Below, piece by piece: positions 1-5,428 of a DNA stretch of 6,728 bases. Origin of the DNA: Deltaproteobacteria bacterium. Lineage in GTDB: Bacteria; Bdellovibrionota; O2-12-FULL-43-9; JACQJE01. Each line of letters begins with the position of its first letter. Within the stretch, counting starts at the first letter, position 1. The stretch is from assembly GCA_016205125.1 (NCBI GenBank), contig JACQJE010000208.1, positions 1 through 6,728 of the forward strand, written 5' to 3'. Below the pieces are notes generated by a model. That model was not told the origin of the DNA and made no database searches. It worked only from the letters and a program-made list of their open reading frames with translations. Position numbers and translations under genes: made by a program.

Positions 1-1424
1 CCCTGCGGGCCCATGTCAATTAAGAAATCAGCTTTTCTCATCATCATTTCGTCATGCTCGACGACAATGACGGTATTGCCAAGGTCGCGGAGAGCCTGAA
101 GGGTGCGAATCAATTTCATCTCATCGACATGATGGAGTCCGATACTCGGTTCATCGAGGATGTAGATGACGCCAAGGAGAGAGGACCCGAGTTGAGTGGC
201 GAGACGAATCCTCTGCAGTTCTCCTCCAGAGAGTGTCTGGGAAGAGCGGGAGAGTGTCAGATAGCTGACGCCGACATTGCAGAGAAACTTGAGACGGCTT
301 TTGATTTCTTTAGTAATGAGATGCGCAATCTTTTTTTCCCGCTCCGTGAGAGAAAGAGTGGAGAAGAATTCCAACGCCTGCGTCACATCAAGGCGGGCGA
401 CATCGGCGATATTCAGATCATTGATAAAAATCGAGCATGCCTCTGGCCGAAGCCGCGTGCTTTCACAGGCTGGGCAAGCATCTTCGCGCTCTTCGGCTGT
501 GCGGGTAAATTTTAGAGCACCCAGACCATTGCAAAGGGCGCAGGCGCCATAAGGGCTGTTGAAGGAGAAGAGGCGGGGTTCAATATCAGGAAGGCTGATC
601 CCGCACCGCATGCATGCGTTGTGTCTGCTAAAGAAGAGCTCCCGGACAAAAGGGACGAGTTTCTTTGGGTGCTGGGGGTGCCGGGGACGCCGGTCTGTGC
701 CTTGAGAAATAATCCCCGCCTTGACAAACCCGCCGCTGAGCCCGACGGCGAGATCAATCGCCGAAGTTACGCGCGGCCGGATTTCCCGTTTCACCTCAAT
801 CAGGTCAATAAAGACGTCGATGTCATGCAGATGGGTTTTGGAAAGGATGGGCGGCGCCCCGAGATCGATGAGTGAGCCATCGACAAGCGCCCGGCTGAAA
901 CCGCTTTTCCGCAGCTTCGCCAATTCATCCTTAAATTCCCCCTTTTTTCCCCTCACCACCGGGGAAAGGAGGGCAAAAAAGGTCCCCTTTGGAAAAGCGA
1001 GGATCTGCTGTGCCATCTGTTCGAGCGTCTGAGGTGTGATCGGCTGATGACACTGGTGACAGCGCGCTTTTCCGATCCGCGCATAAAGGAGGCGCAGAAA
1101 ATCGTAAATTTCTGTCAGGGTACCGACCGTGGAGCGGGGATTTTTGCTGATGGAGCGCTGTTCAATGGCGATCGGAGGAGAGAGGCCATCGATCGCATCG
1201 ACATCTGGTTTCTTCAGCTGTTCAATAAATTGTCTCGCGTATGTGGATAGGGATTCGACATAACGGCGCTGTCCTTCCGCGTAGAGGGTGTCGAAGACGA
1301 GCGTCGATTTTCCCGATCCGCTCAATCCCGTGATGACCGTCAGCCGGTTTCTCGGAAAAGTGACGGTAATGTTCTTTAAATTGTGTTCTCTCGCCCCCCG
1401 CAGGGCGATATCAACGATTGGCAT
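1..1424 (-). CDS. uvrA: UvrA, excinuclease ABC subunit A (N-terminal half, cut by window edge)
   Basis: This is the DNA-damage sensor ATPase of nucleotide excision repair, which works with UvrB in the cytoplasm. I translated 474 codons with no stop or frameshift from the ATG at 1424; the reading runs off the window at position 1. The start reads MPIVDIALRGAREHNLKNI. Walker A is GLSGSGKST at residues 33-41, followed by the family stretch EGQRRYVESLSTYARQF. Zinc-module cysteines are C271, C274, C295 and C298 (CMRC...CALC), with a further CPAC pair at 317-320. The ABC signature LSGGE starts at residue 398, Walker B ILDEPSIGLH has D424-E425, and VIVVEHDE follows. Full-length UvrA is about 940 residues, so the second ATPase half is missing only because the window ends. 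The start codon lies inside the end of the mutase gene (14-bp overlap), with a weak GGGAA upstream, suggesting translational coupling. Confidence 0.97.
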   Translation of the reverse strand, partial: MPIVDIALRGAREHNLKNITVTFPRNRLTVITGLSGSGKSTLVFDTLYAEGQRRYVESLSTYARQFIEQLKKPDVDAIDGLSPPIAIEQRSISKNPRSTVGTLTEIYDFLRLLYARIGKARCHQCHQPITPQTLEQMAQQILAFPKGTFFALLSPVVRGKKGEFKDELAKLRKSGFSRALVDGSLIDLGAPPILSKTHLHDIDVFIDLIEVKREIRPRVTSAIDLAVGLSGGFVKAGIISQGTDRRPRHPQHPKKLVPFVRELFFSRHNACMRCGISLPDIEPRLFSFNSPYGACALCNGLGALKFTRTAEEREDACPACESTRLRPEACSIFINDLNIADVARLDVTQALEFFSTLSLTEREKKIAHLITKEIKSRLKFLCNVGVSYLTLSRSSQTLSGGELQRIRLATQLGSSLLGVIYILDEPSIGLHHVDEMKLIRTLQALRDLGNTVIVVEHDEMMMRKADFLIDMGPQ

Positions 1425-2886
1425 TGCCGATTTCCCGGAGCGCTTCTGCGGCCGCTTCTTCAACAATAGCGCGCAGGGCGGTCAGGCGTTCTTCTGTTTC
1501 TGCTTCAAACCGCATGACAATGACCGGCTGGGTGTTTGAGGCGCGGATCAATGCCCAGTCAGTCTCTCCAAAAGAGAGTCGTATTCCATCCATCAAATCG
1601 GCCTGATATTTTTTACTTAAACGCTCCCGCACGGCAGAGATCAGCAGGAATTTTTCTTCATCTTTACAGTCGATCCGGATCTCCGGCGTCGCAAAGGTGC
1701 GAGGAAGGTCCGCCAGAAGTTCTGCTGGAGACGCGTCAAGGCGGGAGAGAATTTCGACCAGACGGGCGCCTGCATAAAGGGCGTCATCGTAACCGAAGTA
1801 GCGATCGGAGAAAAAGAAATGGCCGCTCATCTCCCCTGCCAGTAAGGCACCCTCCGCTTTCAGTTTTGCCTTGATGAGGGAGTGCCCTGTTTTCCACATC
1901 AGCGCTTTTCCACCCCTCTTCGCGACATCGCTGAAGAGGAGGTTGGAGCATTTGACGTCCCCCAGGATCTTTGCGCCCGGATGCTTCTGAAGTAAATCCC
2001 TCGCAAAGAGACAGAGGAGAAGATCTCCGGGAACTATTTTCCCAGAGGGATCGACGACTCCCAGGCGGTCTGCATCCCCATCAAAAGCGAGGCCGATTCC
2101 CGCTTTCTGACGAATCAGCGTTGTCTGAAGAGCCGCCAGGTTTTCCGTCAGAGTGGGATCGGGGAAGTGGTTGGGGAATCTTCCATCAAACTCGCAAAAG
2201 AGGGGAGAAACCTCACAGCCGAGAATGCCGAAGAGTTGAGGCGCAAGTTCTGAAGCGGCCCCATTGCCAGCGTCGATAATGATCTTCATCGGATGTGCAA
2301 GTTTAATATCTGAGCTTACTTTTTCAATATACGCAGGCTGCGGGTCCCAATGTTGAAGAGATCCTTTTGCTTTGACAGCTGAAGATTTTGTTTCGCCCGA
2401 GACAATAGAGGTGTAGAGCTGTTGAATTTCAACAGCGGAGAGCGTCTGCTCTGCTGCGGCCAGCTTGAAGCCATTATACTCGGCAGGATTGTGACTTCCG
2501 GTGACGGAGATGCAGGCAGACAGGGCCGGATTCTGATGCATCGCAAAATAGACGAGCGGTGTCGGAACAAGGCCAAGCGCTGTCACATGGATGCCTGTCT
2601 GACGCAGGCCGTCTGTACAAGCCGTGGCAAGTGCGGAGGAGGAGAGTCGGCAGTCATGGCCAATGGCTGTGCTCTTGAGCCCCCTCTTTCTGAGAAAGAG
2701 ACCGAAGGCGATACCGATCTGACAGGCCAGCTCTTCAGTAATTTCTTTATCCACGACCCCCCGGATGTCATATTCGCGAAAAATCGCAGGGGGAACAGCG
2801 CGTCCTTTTTTTGGGGACCCCGGTTTGAGGCTGTCGCACTGACGGGAGGGAGTGGATTTTGGAGTTTTCTGGTTAAATGGAACCAT
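1411..2886 (-). CDS. Phosphomannomutase/phosphoglucomutase (AlgC/ManB/CpsG family)
   Basis: This cytoplasmic alpha-D-phosphohexomutase would interconvert hexose 6-phosphate and 1-phosphate (mannose and/or glucose), feeding nucleotide-sugar and surface-polysaccharide synthesis. All four family loops are visible in the 491 residues. FREYDIRG is at 36-43. The phosphoserine loop TGSHNP is at 129-134, with S131 the expected phosphorylated serine, followed by YNGFK. The metal loop DGDADR is at 269-274, the sugar-recognition loop GEMSGH at 351-356, and the phosphate-binding RASNTQP at 448-454. The family length is about 460. The excess is a basic, Ser/Pro/Lys-rich N-terminal tail of about 34 residues, and no alternative ATG, GTG or TTG codon occurs between it and the fold, so the ATG at 2886 is kept despite lacking a clear ribosome site. 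The gene starts 3 bp after the surA stop and overlaps uvrA. Sequence alone does not separate mannose from glucose specificity, so no symbol is given. Confidence 0.95.
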   Translation of the reverse strand: MVPFNQKTPKSTPSRQCDSLKPGSPKKGRAVPPAIFREYDIRGVVDKEITEELACQIGIAFGLFLRKRGLKSTAIGHDCRLSSSALATACTDGLRQTGIHVTALGLVPTPLVYFAMHQNPALSACISVTGSHNPAEYNGFKLAAAEQTLSAVEIQQLYTSIVSGETKSSAVKAKGSLQHWDPQPAYIEKVSSDIKLAHPMKIIIDAGNGAASELAPQLFGILGCEVSPLFCEFDGRFPNHFPDPTLTENLAALQTTLIRQKAGIGLAFDGDADRLGVVDPSGKIVPGDLLLCLFARDLLQKHPGAKILGDVKCSNLLFSDVAKRGGKALMWKTGHSLIKAKLKAEGALLAGEMSGHFFFSDRYFGYDDALYAGARLVEILSRLDASPAELLADLPRTFATPEIRIDCKDEEKFLLISAVRERLSKKYQADLMDGIRLSFGETDWALIRASNTQPVIVMRFEAETEERLTALRAIVEEAAAEALREIGNANR

Positions 2887-2889
2887 AAC

Positions 2890-3891
2890 TTATAGTTTCT
2901 TAATAAAGTAGCCGCGCTTCTTTTGATCGATCCAGATCTGAATCGCGTTCTTAAGGCGCAGCTGAAAGAGCTGAAGCCGGATATTCTCTTTTATTTTCGA
3001 GAAGTGCTCTATTCCTTTGGCGCGAATATCTTCCACCTTGATCATGTGAAAGCCGAGATGGGATCGAAGAATTTCACTCACCTCGCCAATTTTCATCTTT
3101 TCCACCCCTTTTTGCAGAACGGGGAGAAGATCGGAAGCCTTGAGGTAACCGAGATCCCCTCCCTGCGGGGCATAGGGATCATCAGAATGCTCTTTAGCAA
3201 GCTGAGCAAAAGAGCCCCCTTTCTGAATCTGCGCAAGGAGATCCTGTGCCTTCTTAAAGGCGGCATTCTCATCGTCTCCTTCTTTTACTGCAATGAGAAT
3301 CTGGCGCAGGTGAAATTCCTTTTCGCGGCTCATATGCTGTTCGTAATAAGCAGCGATATCCTCGTCTGTGATGTTGATTTTTGATTTGATCTCCTTCTCG
3401 ACAAGCTGGCGCTGTTCGATTTGACGTTTCAACCCCGCTTTATATTTTTCAAAAGAGATCCTTTCTTTCTCCAGAGCCTGAATCAAAGTCTGACGGTCGA
3501 TCTTATTTTGCTGTTGAATGAAATTGATCTCTTTTTCGAGATCTTCTTCCGAGAGCCCGAGCCCTTTCTTTTTGATCTCCTGCAGAACAATCCTCTCCTC
3601 AATGAGGCGATCGAGCAGAAGGGATGGGGAAGCGAGCAGATCTTTCTTTTCCCCCTCTGTTTCAGTGAAATACTCCCCGCCGGCAACCCTCTTCTTGAAA
3701 TCGGCCAAGTCAGAGGATGTGACAATCTCCTTTCCGACAATAGCAATGATCCGATCGACAATTTCCGCTCTGAGCGGGAAAGACAATAACACCGCATAGA
3801 AAGCAGAAAGGAGGAGAGTGAACGATACGATCGCAGCAGATTTCCTCTCCAGGAAGCTCCAGCTCTTTATTTGACGGCCTATTCCCTTCAT
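2890..3891 (-). CDS. SurA/PpiC-like periplasmic peptidyl-prolyl cis-trans isomerase
   Basis: This is a parvulin-type foldase/chaperone, expected in the periplasm where SurA relatives assist outer-membrane protein maturation. The chosen ATG at 3891 has a strong ribosome site (GGAGAGG about 6 bases upstream) and gives 333 residues; the open frame extends 32 codons further up but from a TTG without support. A basic N-region is followed by a hydrophobic segment (about residues 19-40) and a likely cleavage region near FPLRA-E. The SurA N-terminal fold follows (EIVDRIIAIVGKEIVTSSDL, then a helical, Lys/Glu-rich part). There is a single parvulin domain at about 193-288, with FHLRQILI, GGSFAQLAKEHSDD, QGGDLGY (about 243-249) and GFHMIKVED. 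E. coli SurA has two such domains, so this is a one-domain relative and could equally be named PpiC or PrsA-like. It leads the minus-strand operon, 3 bp ahead of the phosphohexomutase. Confidence 0.9.
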   Translation of the reverse strand: MKGIGRQIKSWSFLERKSAAIVSFTLLLSAFYAVLLSFPLRAEIVDRIIAIVGKEIVTSSDLADFKKRVAGGEYFTETEGEKKDLLASPSLLLDRLIEERIVLQEIKKKGLGLSEEDLEKEINFIQQQNKIDRQTLIQALEKERISFEKYKAGLKRQIEQRQLVEKEIKSKINITDEDIAAYYEQHMSREKEFHLRQILIAVKEGDDENAAFKKAQDLLAQIQKGGSFAQLAKEHSDDPYAPQGGDLGYLKASDLLPVLQKGVEKMKIGEVSEILRSHLGFHMIKVEDIRAKGIEHFSKIKENIRLQLFQLRLKNAIQIWIDQKKRGYFIKKL

Positions 3892-3898
3892 GATACCT
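3880..3898 (-). promoter_or_regulatory. Ribosome binding site fixing the surA-like start
   Basis: On the minus strand GGAGAGG sits about 6 bases before the ATG at 3891. It is the best Shine-Dalgarno match in this part of the window and is the reason for choosing this start over the longer open frame that reaches a TTG at 3987. Confidence 0.6.
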
Positions 3899-3908
3899 CT
3901 CCACTTTG

Positions 3909-3932
3909 CCCCAAAATCAATGTTGTTTTGGG
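3909..3932. promoter_or_regulatory. Hairpin in the 5' leader of the surA-like gene
   Basis: CCCAAAA (3910-3916) pairs perfectly with TTTTGGG (3926-3932) around a 9-base loop. It lies about 10 bases upstream of the surA-like ribosome site, and directly after the stop codon of the small minus-strand reading frame ending at 3935. No T-run follows on either strand, so an intrinsic terminator is not supported. A leader structure affecting surA expression, or the tail of an old gene, are both possible. Confidence 0.35.
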
Positions 3933-3934
3933 AT

Positions 3935-4054
3935 TTAATGAGTGTCTTCGACAAAGCGGGTGTTGCCATTTTTAGCTTGTCGGACAAGCTCTAATCCTGG
4001 TTCCTCAATAACCGTAAGATCTTGGAATGCGAAATTCTCACAAATGCTTCTCAT
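3935..4054 (-). CDS. Possible small protein or gene remnant, antisense to the propeller gene start
   Basis: I do not recognise this frame. From the ATG at 4054 it encodes 39 residues, beginning MRSICENFAFQDLTVIEEPG and ending in RFVEDTH, with a TAA at 3935-3937 and a hairpin right after it. The frame stays open upstream to about 4105, so a GTG start at 4090 (adding VPGLRLAPEIDN) or a decayed longer gene is possible. The peptide looks protein-like: mixed polarity, evenly spaced hydrophobic residues, no low complexity. Against it, there is no clear ribosome site, it is short, and it overlaps about 28 bases of the signal peptide coding region of the opposite gene. Its third-position usage is more AT-rich than that of the neighbours. 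It could be the degraded 3' end of a gene that once sat here, or chance. Confidence 0.25.
   Translation of the reverse strand: MRSICENFAFQDLTVIEEPGLELVRQAKNGNTRFVEDTH
3974..3990. repeat. 17-bp near-perfect palindrome in the divergent region
   Basis: AGCTTGTC and GACAAGCT are exact reverse complements separated by one G. The location between two divergent genes fits an operator for a dimeric regulator, or a short hairpin in a transcript. It is preceded by a T-run on the plus strand rather than followed by one, so it does not read as a plus-strand terminator. Confidence 0.45.
3985..4000. repeat. Imperfect 16-bp direct repeat, copy 1
   Basis: CAAGCTCTAATCCTGG matches CAAGCCTTAATCCTGG at 4072-4087 in 14 of 16 bases, with a spacing of 87 bp. 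It overlaps the right arm of the 17-bp palindrome. The function is unknown; it could be paired regulator sites or an old local duplication. Confidence 0.4.
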
Positions 4055-5427
4055 ATTGTCAATCTCAGGAGCAAGCCTTAATCCTGGCACTCTCCCTGTT
4101 CCTTGTCATCCTCCTCCTGAAAAGCGGTTCTCTCGATGCCGCAGAAAAATGGAAGCCCCGTATAGTACCAAAGCCTCTCATCACCTCTGTCGATTATGCT
4201 GGACATCCTGAAATCGCCCTCTCAGGAGCAGAAGTGGCTGTTTTGTGGGAGGAGCGGGAGGAAGGGCGGTATGCCATCTGGGAGAGAAGAAGTCTCAATG
4301 GGGGTCAAACCTGGGAGGGGGCTGAAAAAGTCTCTCCTCAAGAGGTCCCTTCAGCACGATTTCCCCGCCTGGCCGCAAATTCGGAGGGTCTTTTTTTGCT
4401 TGTCTGGAAGAGGGCAGGAGAGAGGGGGGGACGCGATGCTCTCTATTATCAATTGCGGCGGAAAGGAGAAAAGAGCTGGTCCCCTCCAAAGCGGCTGACG
4501 AATGAGCTCTATGGGCCTGTTCGCTTCTTTTCGCTCACATCCTCCGAATCGAATTTCGCGCTCACCTGGAGTGGCTTTAATTCGGAGAAAGGGTTTGGAA
4601 TTTATTTTCAGAAATGGAGAGAACCAAAATCCTCCGCCTGCCTTGAGCGCGATAACCGCATAGCGGGGTCTCCAAAAAGTGGCACTTTTTTGGGTAAAAG
4701 AACGGGGTCCTCAGGTGGCCTGCTGCCGGGGGTAAGGTCGTCCGGGGAGGCGGCGGATCAGAGTGCTTGGGGTGAAGTCGTCCGGGGAGGCGGTGGATCA
4801 GGGTGGAGCTCCCCTGAGAGGTTATCGGAGAGTGAGACATTGGAGAGGCCGGCTGATTTTCCAGTTGTCGCAGTGAGGGGAGAGGAGATTGCAGTGGCCT
4901 GGCAGGATCTCAGGAGGGACCTCACCCCCCTTCGGGATCCGATTCCTGACGATTGGAGAGTGGTGCTGAAATACAGCCGGGATAGCGGCGAAACCTGGTC
5001 AGAGGAGATCGAAATTTCCAGAGACTTCCACTTCGCATTCCGACCGAGCCTCGCCTGGGACAATCAGGGGTCTATTGTCGTCCTCTGGAGAAATAAGGAT
5101 CAGAGGATCAGCTGGCACTATCGAAGAACAGATCTGAATCTCCAGACTGGAGAAGCGATTCAGAAGGGGCGAGTTCCCTTTCCCCATTCCTATGTGGACG
5201 GGCTGAGGCTTTTCCAGCACGGAAAAAGATTATTTTCCTGCTGGTTTTCACCGAGTCATGGTGACAGAAGCGTGGTCCTTGCCTGTGGCGGTCTCCAGGG
5301 AAAGAGTCACCTCCTGTTGAAAGGAGCCCCCCTTCAGGGATACCCCTCTCTTGCTATCGCAGGGAACACGCTTTTGATGACATGGGCTGAAGGGAGCATC
5401 TACATGGGGGGATGGGAAATTGAATAA
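4027..5427 (+). CDS. Secreted beta-propeller protein with Asp-box (BNR/sialidase-type) repeats
   Basis: This exported protein of unknown function is probably a sialidase-like beta-propeller. An N-terminal signal segment (hydrophobic about 18-32, then SGSLDA-AEKW) points to secretion. Two Asp-box motifs of the form SxDxGxTW occur: SLNGGQTW at 89-96 (Asn replacing Asp) and SRDSGETW at 317-324. Blade-like segments recur, such as VAVLWEE, LFLLVWKRAG, FALTWSG, IAVAWQDLR, IVVLWRN and LLMTWAEG, each followed by a YY/WHYR-type strand and a WSxPxRL-type strand. No sialidase RIP motif or catalytic set could be identified, so enzymatic activity should not be assumed. Residues about 199-257 are a Gly/Ser/Arg-rich stretch unlike the rest. 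They split the blade between IYFQKW and GWSSPERL and coincide with a repeat-rich DNA segment. The ATG at 4027 lacks a clear ribosome site, but no better start precedes the signal segment. It probably forms an operon with the PHP gene one base downstream. Confidence 0.8.
   Translation: MRNSHKCFSYCQSQEQALILALSLFLVILLLKSGSLDAAEKWKPRIVPKPLITSVDYAGHPEIALSGAEVAVLWEEREEGRYAIWERRSLNGGQTWEGAEKVSPQEVPSARFPRLAANSEGLFLLVWKRAGERGGRDALYYQLRRKGEKSWSPPKRLTNELYGPVRFFSLTSSESNFALTWSGFNSEKGFGIYFQKWREPKSSACLERDNRIAGSPKSGTFLGKRTGSSGGLLPGVRSSGEAADQSAWGEVVRGGGGSGWSSPERLSESETLERPADFPVVAVRGEEIAVAWQDLRRDLTPLRDPIPDDWRVVLKYSRDSGETWSEEIEISRDFHFAFRPSLAWDNQGSIVVLWRNKDQRISWHYRRTDLNLQTGEAIQKGRVPFPHSYVDGLRLFQHGKRLFSCWFSPSHGDRSVVLACGGLQGKSHLLLKGAPLQGYPSLAIAGNTLLMTWAEGSIYMGGWEIE
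4072..4087. repeat. Imperfect 16-bp direct repeat, copy 2
   Basis: This is the second copy of the repeat at 3985-4000. It lies inside the signal-peptide coding part of the propeller gene. The 87-bp spacing is 29 codons, so in the opposite-strand open frame the two copies both encode PGL-containing segments (PGLRL and PGLEL). Confidence 0.4.
4620..4803 (+). repeat. Putative palindromic repeat element inserted in frame in the propeller gene
   Basis: The segment contains, in order: a left arm at 4629-4646 that is the imperfect inverse (14 of 18) of 4741-4758 and of 4781-4798; a CCGC-ATA-GCGG hairpin at 4656-4666; an A-rich/T-rich hairpin at 4672-4693; a CAGG-TGG-CCTG hairpin at 4712-4722; and two 40-bp direct repeats. 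It encodes Gly/Ser/Arg-rich sequence unlike the blades on either side. A TGGAG pentamer occurs at 4615-4619 and 4804-4808, exactly 189 bp (63 codons) apart, as expected for an in-frame insertion with a short target duplication, although a 5-mer match can be chance. The boundaries are inferred. Confidence 0.5.
4672..4693. repeat. Hairpin with A-rich and T-rich arms inside the inserted element
   Basis: CCAAAAAGT and ACTTTTTTGG are inverse copies apart from one extra T, with a GGC loop. It is coding in the propeller frame (SPKSGTFLG) but looks like a structural element rather than coding-driven sequence. Confidence 0.5.
4731..4810. repeat. Two tandem 40-bp imperfect direct repeats
   Basis: Unit 1 is 4731-4770 and unit 2 is 4771-4810. 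The core GTCGTCCGGGGAGGCGG is identical (4737-4753 and 4777-4793) and the match continues with one mismatch through GGATCAG. The period of 40 is not a multiple of three, so the copies are read in different frames (SSGEAADQ versus VVRGGGGSG). The similarity is therefore a DNA-level property and not a protein repeat. Confidence 0.75.
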
Positions 5428-5428
5428 G

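Larger units (their letters stand above)
3892..4026. promoter_or_regulatory. Divergent intergenic region between surA-like and propeller genes
   Basis: This 135-bp gap must hold the promoters for both divergent units unless they lie inside the genes. I found no convincing -35/-10 pair on either strand. It is visibly more AT-rich than the flanking genes, and contains a leader hairpin, a 17-bp palindrome, one copy of a 16-bp repeat, and most of a small minus-strand open frame. Confidence 0.45.

Noticed and set aside
54..1250. Several plus-strand open frames of about 67-153 codons over the uvrA region.
   Set aside because: The minus strand is a continuous UvrA reading with Walker A, zinc cysteines, signature and Walker B. 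The plus frames show no family motifs.
1418..2895. Plus-strand open frames of 62-157 codons and minus-strand ones of 62-86 codons over the mutase gene.
   Set aside because: They lie entirely over a fully motif-supported phosphohexomutase and have no motifs of their own.
3892..3987. A longer surA-like product starting at a TTG at 3987.
   Set aside because: The ATG at 3891 has a strong ribosome site and gives a normal signal-peptide start. The extra 32 residues have no family similarity that I can see.
3963..3995. TTGCCA and TCTAAT as a -35/-10 promoter pair for the propeller gene.
   Set aside because: The spacing is 21 bases, too long for a standard sigma-70 promoter, and both boxes are imperfect.
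4424..4430. A run of seven G in the propeller gene as a phase-variation tract.
   Set aside because: It is short for a contingency locus and the frame is intact across it. Without strain variation there is no support.
4672..4693. The A/T-armed hairpin as a Rho-independent terminator.
   Set aside because: The T-run is inside the stem and the sequence after it (GGGTAAAAG) is not U-rich. It also sits in the middle of an open gene.
4620..4803. A CRISPR array or tandem repeat array.
   Set aside because: There are only two 40-bp units with no spacers between them, and the flanking structure is hairpins, so the pattern does not fit.
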